DNA of 64,000 nt. It comes from Insolitispirillum peregrinum (GTDB lineage: Bacteria; Pseudomonadota; Alphaproteobacteria; Rhodospirillales; Rhodospirillaceae). The translations under genes were made by a program, and so were the position numbers. The stretch spans positions 1-64,000 of the forward strand of contig NZ_FTOA01000009.1 of NCBI RefSeq assembly GCF_900156605.1, written 5' to 3'. The notes beneath the pieces were generated by a model, which worked only from the letters and a program-made list of their open reading frames with translations, made no database searches and was not told where the DNA came from. This document shows, piece after piece, positions 9,498 to 17,920 of the stretch; position 1 is the first letter of the stretch; each line of letters opens with the position of its first letter.

Positions 9498-11258
9498 ATG
9501 CGCGGTGCGGATATTCTGGTCGAAATGCTGATCGGATACGGCGTAGAGGTGGTGTTTGGCGTTCCCGGTGACACCAACGTGCCGTTTTACGAAGCCCTGC
9601 AACAGCGGGAAGGCGCGATCCGCCATGTGATGGCCCGCGATGAACGCTCTGCCGGGTACATGGCCGATGCCTATGGGCGCTTCACCAACAAGCCCGGGGT
9701 GTTTGAATGCCCGTCGGGGGCTGGCGCGATGTATTCGCTGCCGCCGGTGGCCGAGTCCAATGCGTCATCGGTGCCGGTGATCCTGCTGACCATTGACATT
9801 CCGTTGCCCGGCGAAGGGCGCGGGGTGCTGACCGAGCTGGACTGTGCCCGCCTGTTCGAGCCGGTGACCAAGCTGTCGGTGCAGGTGAAAACCCCGGAAA
9901 AGCTGCCGGAGATCATCCGTCGGGCCTTCCGGGCCGCCTGTTCCGGCAAGCCGGGGGCGGTGCATCTGCAAATCCCGGAAGACATGCTGCTGGCCGACGT
10001 CGATCCGGCCCGGGTGTCGTTGCATGTCGAAGAGGAATGCCGGACCTTCCCCGCCTATCCGACCCTGCCCGCGCCGGAAAAGCTCGACAGCCTGCTGGCC
10101 CTGCTGACCTCGTGCGAGCGGCCTTTGATCGTTTCCGGCGGCGGCGTCAATCGCTCCTGCGCCGGGCCCGAGGTGCAGGCGCTGGCCGAGCGGCTGAACA
10201 TTCCGGTGTGCACCACCATGACCGGGCAAGGCACCATGCCCGACGATCACCGGCTGGCGGTCGGGGTGATTGGCGACAACGGTTTTCATCCCCACGCCAA
10301 CTGGGCGCTGGAGCATGCCGACTTCGTGCTGTTCATCGGCTCGCGGGTCGGGTCGGTGGTGACGATTGGCTGGACCTTCCCGAAAATCACCCTCAACAAG
10401 CGGGTGGCCCAGATCGACATCGACCCCGAGATCATGGCCAACAACTATGAAAACGTGCTGTCGGTGCAGGGCGATGCCCGGCTGGTGGTGCAGCGGCTGG
10501 TGGCGATGGCCGACGCAGCCGGTGGCAGCGACCCGGCGCGGACGCAAGGCTGGGTGGACGAGTTGAACGCGCTGCGGGCGACGTTCTGGGACAATGCCGA
10601 GACGTTGCTGTCCAGCGATGCCCGGCCCCTGCGGCCCGAACGGGCGGTACGCTGCTTTAACGAGGCACTGGAAGCCTCCGGGCAGGCGGCGCACATCTAT
10701 TCCGACGCCGGGACCCCGACCCCGCACATGACCCGCTTTTTGCGCCTGAAAGACCGCACCACCCGCTTTGCCATCCCGCGCGCTTTTGGCGGGTTGGGGT
10801 CGGCGCTGCCTGCCACGGTGGGGGCATGGTTTGCCGACCAGAGCCGCCGTCCGATCGGCATGTTTGGCGATGGCTCGTTCGGAATGACGGTGGGCGAGAT
10901 GGAAACCCTGGTCCGCCTGAATGTCCCGGCCATCCTGCTGCTGTTCAACAACGGCACCTTTGGCTGGATCAAGGGGCTGCACCGCCTGCGCGGCCATAAC
11001 CAGTGCTTCAGTGTCGATTTTACCCCGCCGCGCGGACAGGCGATTGCCGAAGCGTTTGACCTCAAGGCCTGGACCGCCACCTCGGCAGCGGAACTGGATG
11101 CGGCACTGGCCGAGGCCTTTGCTTATACCGGTGGGCCGTGCCTGATCGACATCCATGTGGAATCCATCGCCGACCGGGTGCCACCGGTCTATTCGTGGCT
11201 GACCAAGCGGGGGCGTGACCCGCTGTCAGTAGAGGCTGAAGAGGTGCGGTATTTCTGA
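9498..11258 (+). CDS. Thiamine diphosphate enzyme, acetolactate synthase / 2-keto acid decarboxylase family
   Basis: 586 aa with the three domains of the family: Pyr domain with catalytic glutamate E49 (RDERSAGYMADAYGRF), central domain, and PP domain with the ThDP/Mg motif G457-D-G-S through NNGTFGW near 485. GGAG precedes the ATG by seven bases. No small regulatory subunit gene (ilvN) is adjacent, and the neighbours are catabolic, so a 2-keto acid decarboxylase or a carboligase is more likely than branched-chain biosynthesis. It is the last gene of the operon and is followed by a perfect 16-bp inverted repeat. Confidence 0.85.
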   Translation: MRGADILVEMLIGYGVEVVFGVPGDTNVPFYEALQQREGAIRHVMARDERSAGYMADAYGRFTNKPGVFECPSGAGAMYSLPPVAESNASSVPVILLTIDIPLPGEGRGVLTELDCARLFEPVTKLSVQVKTPEKLPEIIRRAFRAACSGKPGAVHLQIPEDMLLADVDPARVSLHVEEECRTFPAYPTLPAPEKLDSLLALLTSCERPLIVSGGGVNRSCAGPEVQALAERLNIPVCTTMTGQGTMPDDHRLAVGVIGDNGFHPHANWALEHADFVLFIGSRVGSVVTIGWTFPKITLNKRVAQIDIDPEIMANNYENVLSVQGDARLVVQRLVAMADAAGGSDPARTQGWVDELNALRATFWDNAETLLSSDARPLRPERAVRCFNEALEASGQAAHIYSDAGTPTPHMTRFLRLKDRTTRFAIPRAFGGLGSALPATVGAWFADQSRRPIGMFGDGSFGMTVGEMETLVRLNVPAILLLFNNGTFGWIKGLHRLRGHNQCFSVDFTPPRGQAIAEAFDLKAWTATSAAELDAALAEAFAYTGGPCLIDIHVESIADRVPPVYSWLTKRGRDPLSVEAEEVRYF

Positions 11259-11262
11259 TCCA

Positions 11263-11314
11263 GAGCCTGTTCCGGGCCGCTGACCGTTTATGATCACCGG
11301 CCCGGAACAGGCTC
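11263..11314. repeat. Perfect 16-bp inverted repeat after the ThDP enzyme gene
   Basis: GAGCCTGTTCCGGGCC (11263-11278) is mirrored exactly at 11299-11314 around a 20-base spacer. There is no T-run on the plus strand, so it may be a Rho-dependent end or 3' stabilising stem for the operon, or a DNA-level site upstream of the AraC gene. Confidence 0.6.
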
Positions 11315-11336
11315 CCCCGAAACGATGGCATGATAT

Positions 11337-11355
11337 GCAAATGACTATTATTTTC
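11337..11355. promoter_or_regulatory. Fur-like iron box upstream of the AraC/TonB locus
   Basis: GCAAATGACTATTATTTTC agrees with the classic 19-base Fur consensus at 13 of 19 positions. It is embedded in a longer symmetric frame, ATATG at the left (from 11333) and CATAT at the right (to 11359). It is markedly AT-rich in a GC-rich genome and lies about 55 bases before the AraC start. Alphaproteobacterial Irr or Mur sites can look similar, so the regulator identity is inferred. Confidence 0.55.
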
Positions 11356-11411
11356 ATATTTGGGCTGCTATCGTCTCCGCTTTCGCTGGGGAAATTGCGG
11401 AGCGGATGCCC

Positions 11412-12386
11412 ATGCCGGACAACAGGCATGATCTGAAATCATCAGCTGGGATGGATGTGCTGCGGGTTGATTCTCGTCTGTTGGCGCGTTTTCAGCCCGA
11501 TGCCGGTGGATGGCAGGACAACACCCTGCCGGTTGCCGGAGGGCAGGTGTGTTTCCGCACCGGACAGATTGGTGCAGGCATCACCGCCACCCGCAGCGAG
11601 TGCCGGATACAGACGGAGTTCCGCTCGCATGTGGAGCATCTGGCGCCGGTGGGAGTGCTGGCCTTTGGCCTGAGCGGGACCAGCCTGTTCGGGTTCGATC
11701 ACGGCGAGCCAGCCCATGCCATCCGACCGGGAGAGGTGTGGCTGTTCCGGGTCAACAGCGGGGCAATGGCACGCAGAACGCCTGCGCAGGATGCCGCCAG
11801 CATGGTGGCGATCAAGTTTGATGTGGCACGAGTTGCGGCCGTTCTGGAACCCTCGGCCCCTGACTGGGAACAGTCTGGCACCCGCGCCATCCGGTTGGGG
11901 CGGTGGCAGTCCGACCGGGAGGACGGGCTGCGGGCCTTTTTGGGCAATCCGTTGCGCTCGCCGGTGGATCGACTGATGGCCGAAAGCCAGTCGCTGGGGT
12001 TGCTGGCACGCTGGTTGGCGCCGTTGCCGTCGGCACCACAGCTCGATGATGGCATTCTGGGCCGGGAAGAACGGCGAGCGGTGATGCGGGTGGTGGACCG
12101 GTTGGTGTCGGATGTCTGTTATCCGCCGTCGCTGGAGCAACTGGCCGCACTGGCGGGGATGAGCCATGCCCGCTTGAACCGTTGTTTCCGCCGCCTGTAT
12201 GGCAAGACGGTCTTTGCCTGGCTGCGCGATCACCGTCTGGAGCAGGCACACCGCCATTTGCGCGACGATACGGCGAGTGTGACCGAGATTGCCTTCCTGT
12301 GTGGCTTCAGCAGTTCCAGCCATCTGGCGGCAGCGTTCAAGGAGCGCTACGGCTGCTGTCCGGCGGATGTACGGCACCATCGTTGA
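11412..12386 (+). CDS. AraC-family transcriptional regulator (PchR/YbtA-like)
   Basis: About 324 aa. The C-terminal third is a double helix-turn-helix AraC domain (LEQLAALAGMSHARLNRCFR, then VTEIAFLCGFSSSSHLAAAF). The N-terminal sensor region resembles the PchR/YbtA group that detects imported ferric siderophores. ATGs occur at 11406 and 11412; GGAG at 11399 is better spaced for 11412. The Fur-like box upstream and the MFS, TonB-receptor and methyltransferase genes downstream support a role as a ligand-responsive activator of metallophore uptake. Confidence 0.85.
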   Translation: MPDNRHDLKSSAGMDVLRVDSRLLARFQPDAGGWQDNTLPVAGGQVCFRTGQIGAGITATRSECRIQTEFRSHVEHLAPVGVLAFGLSGTSLFGFDHGEPAHAIRPGEVWLFRVNSGAMARRTPAQDAASMVAIKFDVARVAAVLEPSAPDWEQSGTRAIRLGRWQSDREDGLRAFLGNPLRSPVDRLMAESQSLGLLARWLAPLPSAPQLDDGILGREERRAVMRVVDRLVSDVCYPPSLEQLAALAGMSHARLNRCFRRLYGKTVFAWLRDHRLEQAHRHLRDDTASVTEIAFLCGFSSSSHLAAAFKERYGCCPADVRHHR

Positions 12387-12444
12387 GCAGACCATTCGCC
12401 GCCTGTTGCTCTCCGTTCGTCCGATGATGGCGGCGGGCGGCTGG

Positions 12445-12467
12445 AAAACGCCATCGTGGGGCGTTTT
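12445..12467 (+). terminator. Short hairpin between AraC and MFS genes
   Basis: AAAACGCC (12445-12452) pairs with GGCGTTTT (12460-12467). It could be a weak terminator or attenuator between the regulator and the transport genes, whose first ATG is 25 bases on. Confidence 0.45.
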
Positions 12468-12491
12468 GATCCTCGATAACAGGAAAACTCC

Positions 12492-13691
12492 ATGTCTCAG
12501 GACTTCAATGCGCCCCCGGCAGGTCGCCGGGCATTGGCGATTCCGGCCCTTCTGATGCTGTTGGCGGCCAATGCGGTTGCCCATTCTTTCGTGCTGATCG
12601 TGTTGCCGCCGCTGGGCCGCAAGATGGGGCTGGCGGACCTGCAGACCGGGATGGTGATCGGGCTGTCGGCCCTGATGCTGACCCTGTCCGGGCCAGTGTG
12701 GGGGCAGATTTGCGAACGATGGGGCCGACGTCCGGTCCTGTTGAGCGGGCTGGCGGTGGCGGCCCTGTTTCCGGCTGTGCTGGCGGTGATCCTTACCGCT
12801 GCCCTGTCGTCGGCGCTGACGGTGGGAATGGTCTTTGCCGTGCTGCTGCTGGCGCGGCTGGGGCAGGCGGTCGGAACCGGTGGCATCATGCCTGCGGCAC
12901 AAGCCTATCTGGCCGACAGCACCAGTGCAGGGCGGCGGGCGGCAGGCATGGGGCTGATGGGGGCGGCGTTCGGGGCGGGACTGGTGATCGGTGGCGCGTT
13001 GGCGTGGCGTTTGGGCAGCACGCAGGCGGTGCCTGCCCTGCTGGCGATCTCGCTGCTGATTTGTGTCGGGCTGGCGGTGGCATGGCGGCTGTTGCCGGAA
13101 CCACCACGGGCACCTGTTCCGGCAGAGGCAGCCAGACTGCGGGTGGCGTCGTTGTGGCCGTTCCTGCTGACCACCCTGTGCGGGGTGGCGGTGTATGCGC
13201 TGGTCCAGCAGGTGACCGCCCTGCGCTATCAGGATGACTTCGGCCTGTCGCTGGACGAATCCATCGGGCGCAGCGGGGCCACCCTGATGCTGACCATGGC
13301 GGTGATGATTGTGACGCAAGGGGTGTTTGTCCGTCGTCTGGGCTGGCAGCCATCCCGGCTGGTGCGGGTCGGTGCCGTTGGGGGCCTGCTGGCGATGGTG
13401 GTGGCGACCGTTGCCCCGTCGATCCCGGTCCTGATGGCGGCGATGGCCGGGCTGGGCGCGTTTCTGGGGCTGTTGCTGCCGGGCAATCTGGCGGCACTCA
13501 GCCTGCGGGCTGGGGCGGGAGCACAGGCAAAGGTCGCCGGGCTGAATGCCATCGGGCAAGGGTTGGGGATGGCGGCTGGCCCGGTGATGGGGGCGGCGCT
13601 GCATCAGCTTTCTCCGGCGGCGCCGTATGGCATGGCTGGTCTGTTGCTGCTGGTGATCTGTGTTCTGGCCTTTCGTCCGTTCGCCCGATGA
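12492..13691 (+). CDS. MFS transporter, DHA1 family, probable siderophore-type
   Basis: 399 aa with 12 predicted membrane segments. The loop after helix 2 (WGQICERWGRRPVLLSGLAV) is the MFS motif A. Position between a PchR/YbtA-like regulator and a TonB-dependent receptor matches loci in which an MFS protein moves a siderophore across the inner membrane (YbtX-like import, or export). Direction cannot be read from the sequence. The SD (AGGA) is weak. The TonB-receptor gene follows after 80 bases. Confidence 0.82.
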   Translation: MSQDFNAPPAGRRALAIPALLMLLAANAVAHSFVLIVLPPLGRKMGLADLQTGMVIGLSALMLTLSGPVWGQICERWGRRPVLLSGLAVAALFPAVLAVILTAALSSALTVGMVFAVLLLARLGQAVGTGGIMPAAQAYLADSTSAGRRAAGMGLMGAAFGAGLVIGGALAWRLGSTQAVPALLAISLLICVGLAVAWRLLPEPPRAPVPAEAARLRVASLWPFLLTTLCGVAVYALVQQVTALRYQDDFGLSLDESIGRSGATLMLTMAVMIVTQGVFVRRLGWQPSRLVRVGAVGGLLAMVVATVAPSIPVLMAAMAGLGAFLGLLLPGNLAALSLRAGAGAQAKVAGLNAIGQGLGMAAGPVMGAALHQLSPAAPYGMAGLLLLVICVLAFRPFAR

Positions 13692-13771
13692 TGGTCGGCG
13701 TTCGCCATCTGGCAGCGGGCGCAGCAAGGATTCCCATAATGGCGCGCAGGTCCATTGGGGAGAACTGACTG

Positions 13772-15874
13772 ATGACCGTATATTCGTTGCGCTCGGTCCT
13801 GCTGCTGTCGGTATCGGCACTGGGAATGCTCACCGGCCCGGCCCGGGCAGAGGAGCAGGCCGCCGGGCAACCGCAGGCGGGGGCCATCGAGCTGGCCCCT
13901 GTTGTGGTGGATGCCCGCCAGTGGCAGGAAGACGTTCAGCGCGTTCCCGGCGCGGTGGATGTCCTTGCCACCGACAGCTTGGGAAACCCGCTGTCTGACA
14001 GCCTTGGCGCGATTCCCAAAGTGTCGCCCAATGTGCAGATCGAACAGTCGTCGGTACAGACGCGGGTGGTGATCCGGGGCATGACCAGCGCCAATACCGC
14101 GTTGCAGGACCCGGTGGGGTACTTTGTCAACGATGTTGCCTTGCCGCATGGAGTCTCGCAGGCTCCTCAGTTGTTTGATAGCACGCAGATGACGATTCTG
14201 AAGGGACCGCAAGGGGCACTGTACGGGCGCAATACCGAAGCCGGGGCAATCAAGGTTTCGACGCAGGACCCCGACTGGACCCCGACGGCATCGGCCAGTC
14301 TGGCGACCAGCGCCAGGGATGGCGTTGATGACTGGGCACCGGCGGTGGTGGCTGCCGGTCGGCTGTCGGGGGCAGTGGTGGAAGACAGGCTGGCGGCCTC
14401 GCTGGCCTTCCGCACCGAACAGAGTGATGGTGTTCACCACAACCTGTTCGACGGTGCCAGCGATGGCGGCAAGACCGATCGCTGGACCCTGTCCACCGGT
14501 CTGGCGTTGCAGGCGGGGCCAGAGACCGATGTGACGCTGAAAAGCGTGGTCGAGCAGAACAACAACGGCAAACAGCGGATGCGCTATCTGACCGGGCCTT
14601 ACGCCACCGGGCGCAATACCACCAACTACAACACTGTCTCGTGGGATGACAGCACCTCGGCGATCCAGTCGCTGAAGGTCGAGCATCACCTTGATGACCT
14701 GACCCTGACCAGCATCACCGGCTGGACCCATTATGAGCGCGACTTCCAGATGGATCTGGATGGCGGACCTCTCAAAACCCTGCCCAACCTGCTGTCCCAT
14801 CAGGATGATGCGCTGTCGCAGGAAATCCGCCTGGCCTCGCCGGATCAGGACAGCGGCCTGCGCTGGCTGGCGGGGCTGTATGCCTATCAGGAATGGACTG
14901 ATCTCGACTATCAGAGCGGCACCCCACGGGTCGGGCGGACGACCGAAATCGACCAGAGCGGACTGGCCGCCTTTGGACAGGTGGAGGTTGCGCTAACCGA
15001 CCGCTGGCGGGCCGGGGTGGGCAGCCGGGTGGAGTGGATCAGGCAAAACGGTGCGCAGACGCTGGTCAGTTCGACCGGGCAGAGTGCCTATGAGCAGACG
15101 CTGGAGCAGGTGACCCTGCTGCCCCGCTTGACCCTGTCCTATGACCTGCAACCGGGAACCATGCTGTATGGGTCCTATGCCCGTGGCTACCTGCCGGGGG
15201 GCTATAACTATGGCATGGCCACCAGTGCCAGCACCCTGACCTTTGACCCCGAATATAGCTGGACGGCGGAAATCGGTGCCAAGGGGCGGTTTGCGCAGGA
15301 CCGGCTGGGGGCATCGCTGGCGCTGTTCCGCACGGTGACCACCGACAAGCAGATCCTCGATCTGGTGCCGGGGGGAACGCAGACCATCAGCAATGCGGCT
15401 CAGGCCGAGATTTATGGGCTGGAAGTCTCTGCCGATGCCCGGCTGAGTGAGCGGTGGACCTCGTTCGCCACCCTTGGCCTGCAACACGGCGAGGCAACCT
15501 CGTACACCACCAATGTGTCACAGGGCGGCACTCTGGTCAGCACCGACCTGTCGGGCAACCGTCTGCCGATGTCGGCCAGTTCGACCTACTCGCTGGGGGT
15601 GCGCTACGACGAGGGCGAGGGATGGTTCGGGCAGGCCAGCGTCAACGGGTCCAGCCCGTATTATTTCGACAGCCAGAACACCCTGAAACAATCGGCCTTT
15701 GCCACCGTCGATGCCGAGATCGGTCATCGCTTTGACAGTGTGGAGCTGTCGCTGTGGGCGGCGAACCTGTTTGGGGAAAATGTTTATAGCCGGGCCGTGT
15801 CGGCACCGCTGGGGATCATTGCCGAAGACGGTGCCCCGCGTGAAATCGGCCTGCGCCTTTCGGCCACATGGTGA
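13772..15874 (+). CDS. TonB-dependent outer-membrane receptor, FyuA-like
   Basis: 700 aa. A signal peptide (MTVYSLRSVLLLSVSALGML, cleavage after ARA near residue 26) is followed by a TonB-box-like stretch (IELAPVVVDA), a plug domain (VVIRGM; TILKGPQGALYGRNTEAGAI) and a 22-strand-type barrel ending in aromatic W. The plug and end resemble FyuA and other receptors for siderophores. GGGGAGA lies eight bases before the ATG. It should import a ferric or other metal chelate driven by TonB. No siderophore biosynthesis gene is seen in the window, so it may scavenge a foreign chelator. Confidence 0.9.
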   Translation: MTVYSLRSVLLLSVSALGMLTGPARAEEQAAGQPQAGAIELAPVVVDARQWQEDVQRVPGAVDVLATDSLGNPLSDSLGAIPKVSPNVQIEQSSVQTRVVIRGMTSANTALQDPVGYFVNDVALPHGVSQAPQLFDSTQMTILKGPQGALYGRNTEAGAIKVSTQDPDWTPTASASLATSARDGVDDWAPAVVAAGRLSGAVVEDRLAASLAFRTEQSDGVHHNLFDGASDGGKTDRWTLSTGLALQAGPETDVTLKSVVEQNNNGKQRMRYLTGPYATGRNTTNYNTVSWDDSTSAIQSLKVEHHLDDLTLTSITGWTHYERDFQMDLDGGPLKTLPNLLSHQDDALSQEIRLASPDQDSGLRWLAGLYAYQEWTDLDYQSGTPRVGRTTEIDQSGLAAFGQVEVALTDRWRAGVGSRVEWIRQNGAQTLVSSTGQSAYEQTLEQVTLLPRLTLSYDLQPGTMLYGSYARGYLPGGYNYGMATSASTLTFDPEYSWTAEIGAKGRFAQDRLGASLALFRTVTTDKQILDLVPGGTQTISNAAQAEIYGLEVSADARLSERWTSFATLGLQHGEATSYTTNVSQGGTLVSTDLSGNRLPMSASSTYSLGVRYDEGEGWFGQASVNGSSPYYFDSQNTLKQSAFATVDAEIGHRFDSVELSLWAANLFGENVYSRAVSAPLGIIAEDGAPREIGLRLSATW

Positions 15875-16854
15875 GCGTGATGATCTCTGTTCCTGCGATG
15901 CTGTTTGACCTGATTCAAGCCCCCCTGCGCTGGCAGGTTTTGAATGCCGGTCTGCAGCTTGACCTGTTCGACCGCCTGACCGATGGCTGCGATGTGGCTG
16001 AGCTGGCCGCCAGTCTGGGGCTGGATCAGCGGCGGCTGATGGTGGTGCTGGATGCCCTGTGCGCGATGGAGCTGCTGGACAAGCAGGGCTGCCGCTATCA
16101 GTTGGCGGCCTCGGCAGCCCCCTATCTGCGTTCGGACAGCGACCGCTCACTGCGCCCGATGCTGCAAACCCTGCCGCTGTTGCGCCATGCCGATGTGCTG
16201 GCCGTGCTGCGCGGGGAGGGGGCCGAGACGCCGCCTGACCTGTCCGACCCGGCGTTCTGGGACCGCTCGGCAGCCAGCTTGCGCTCCTTCCATCGTGGCA
16301 TGGGGGTCGATCTGATGATTGGCCTGCTGGAGAGCCTGCCGGAATGGCCGTCTGTCCGGCGGGTGCTTGATCTGGGGGCCGGATCGGAAACCCTGGCTCT
16401 GCGGATCATTGACCAGCGCCCGCAGAGGACGGTCACCGTGCTTGACCTGCCGCCACTGGCGGCGCGGATTGCCGGGGCGGTTGATGATCGGGTGCGGGTG
16501 ATCAGCGGTGATTTCAATGAGACCGACCTTGGCGGACCGCATGACCTGATCTGGGCCTCGATGACCCTGTATTTCGCCCGCGACCTGACCGCCGTCCTGC
16601 GCAAAGCCCGGCAGGCTCTGGCCGCAGGCGGGGTGTTTGTCAGCCTTCACGAGGGCCTGACCCGTCAGAAGACCGCCCCGGAAAGTCATGTCATCGGGCG
16701 GCTGGTGCCCGCGTTGCGCGGGGTGAACGTGTCTTTCGAGCACGGACAGATTGCCACCGCCCTGCGGCAGGCTGGCTTTGCCGAGGTCGAAAGCAGACAG
16801 GTGGCAACACCGTTTGGTCTGATCGAACTGGATGTGGCGCGGGGGGAGGGTTGA
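15868..16854 (+). CDS. SAM-dependent O-methyltransferase, winged-helix type (acetylserotonin OMT-like)
   Basis: 328 aa. The N-terminal winged-helix dimerisation region (residues about 15-90) is followed by a class I methyltransferase domain: VLDLGAGSETLALRI is the SAM motif I, and a later acidic GDFNETDL and LHEGLT fit motifs IV-VI of the plant-like OMT family. Its ATG overlaps the receptor stop by seven bases, so the two are translationally coupled; a second ATG at 15880 is possible. Coupling to a TonB receptor suggests that it methylates the imported ligand or a biosynthetic intermediate. The function is otherwise unknown. Confidence 0.82.
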   Translation: MVSVMISVPAMLFDLIQAPLRWQVLNAGLQLDLFDRLTDGCDVAELAASLGLDQRRLMVVLDALCAMELLDKQGCRYQLAASAAPYLRSDSDRSLRPMLQTLPLLRHADVLAVLRGEGAETPPDLSDPAFWDRSAASLRSFHRGMGVDLMIGLLESLPEWPSVRRVLDLGAGSETLALRIIDQRPQRTVTVLDLPPLAARIAGAVDDRVRVISGDFNETDLGGPHDLIWASMTLYFARDLTAVLRKARQALAAGGVFVSLHEGLTRQKTAPESHVIGRLVPALRGVNVSFEHGQIATALRQAGFAEVESRQVATPFGLIELDVARGEG

Positions 16855-16858
16855 CCGG

Positions 16859-17779
16859 TCAGGGATCAAGGCCCGGCAACGTGCGGCAGTCACTGGCAAA
16901 CAGGCGCTCGGCGATGTAATCGACGAACACACGGATTTTCGGTGATAAATGGCGGTTGGAGGGCCAGATCAGGTTGAACTGGCCCGGTGCATCGAGGAAG
17001 TCACGCAGCACCGGAACCAGTTCACCCGAGGCCAGCAGGGAGTCTGCCAGAAAGTCGGGCATGCAGCCGATACCAAGCCCACGGGCAACGGCACCGCGAA
17101 CGGCCTCCATGTTGTTGGAGGTCATCACATGTCGGATGGGGGCATCCGCTTCGCCTTCGGCCCGGCGCAAGGGCCAGACCTGCAACTTGCCTGAGTTCGG
17201 ATAGCGAAAGGCGATCCCGTGGTGGTGGGCCAGATCGCGCGGGCAATGCGGGATGCCATGGCGGGCGATATAGGCCGGTGCGGCGCACAGCAGCAGCTGG
17301 AACGGGCGCAGGGCCCGGACCATGGTCCGGCTGTCCGGCAACTGGCCGCTGCGGATGGCGACATCGACGCCGTCCTCGATCAGATCGACGATCCGGTCGT
17401 TGAAGTCGAAGTCCAGGTCGATATCCGGGTAACGGGCCATGAACTCCGGCAAGACCGGCAGGAGCAGGTGATAGGCGATGATCGGGCAGGAAACCCGAAG
17501 ATGCCCGCGTGGGGTTTCCCGTGTGCGCAGCAGGCTTTCATGGGCGTCGTCCAGGTCGTCAAGGATGCGCCTGCAGCGTTCATGAAAGGCGCGCCCTTCT
17601 TCGGTCAGGCGCAGGCTGCGGGTCGAGCGTTGGAAGAGCCGCACGCCAAGCTGGCTTTCGAGTTTGCTGACCGCCTTGCCAACGGCGGACGGCGACAGGT
17701 GCAACACCCGGCCTGCCGCGGCGAAACTGCCAAGATCAGCCGTTCGGACAAAGGCCGACAGTCCAGCAAGACGGTCCAT
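16859..17779 (-). CDS. LysR-family transcriptional regulator, divergent from MFS
   Basis: About 306 aa (start MDRLAGLSAF; an ATG four codons upstream at 17791 is the alternative). The winged helix-turn-helix (GSFAAAGRVLHLSPSAVGKA, then VSKLESQLGVRLFQRSTRSL) and the C-terminal SPKIRVFVDYI are shared with the LysR protein encoded at 2834, marking them as paralogues of one subgroup. It is convergent with the methyltransferase gene (four-base gap) and divergent from the large MFS gene, which it probably controls through the TTCCG-N7-CGGAA site at 17804-17820. Confidence 0.9.
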   Translation of the reverse strand: MDRLAGLSAFVRTADLGSFAAAGRVLHLSPSAVGKAVSKLESQLGVRLFQRSTRSLRLTEEGRAFHERCRRILDDLDDAHESLLRTRETPRGHLRVSCPIIAYHLLLPVLPEFMARYPDIDLDFDFNDRIVDLIEDGVDVAIRSGQLPDSRTMVRALRPFQLLLCAAPAYIARHGIPHCPRDLAHHHGIAFRYPNSGKLQVWPLRRAEGEADAPIRHVMTSNNMEAVRGAVARGLGIGCMPDFLADSLLASGELVPVLRDFLDAPGQFNLIWPSNRHLSPKIRVFVDYIAERLFASDCRTLPGLDP

Positions 17780-17803
17780 GGCAGGTTCCATTCCGGTATT
17801 TTA

Positions 17804-17820
17804 TTCCGTATTGATCGGAA
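17804..17820. promoter_or_regulatory. Candidate LysR operator (TTCCG-N7-CGGAA)
   Basis: An interrupted palindrome lies in the 141-base gap between the divergent LysR and MFS genes, with another ATTCCG just left at 17795. LysR sites are usually interrupted dyads of this size. Confidence 0.35.
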
Positions 17821-17920
17821 ATATGGCGATCTTATCACCCATTCGATCCTCCGTACACTGATCGGGACGCGGGATGCCGGTTGGTTCCCTTTTGCCTTCC
17901 TCTGATCACACGGACCTTTG

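Noticed and set aside
9498-11258. Biosynthetic acetolactate synthase IlvB
   Set aside because: No ilvN or ilvC follows, and the operon context is catabolic transport and amino acid oxidation.
11442-13820. 792-residue minus-strand open frame
   Set aside because: It spans the AraC and MFS genes in antisense, with Arg/Gln/His-rich shadow composition.
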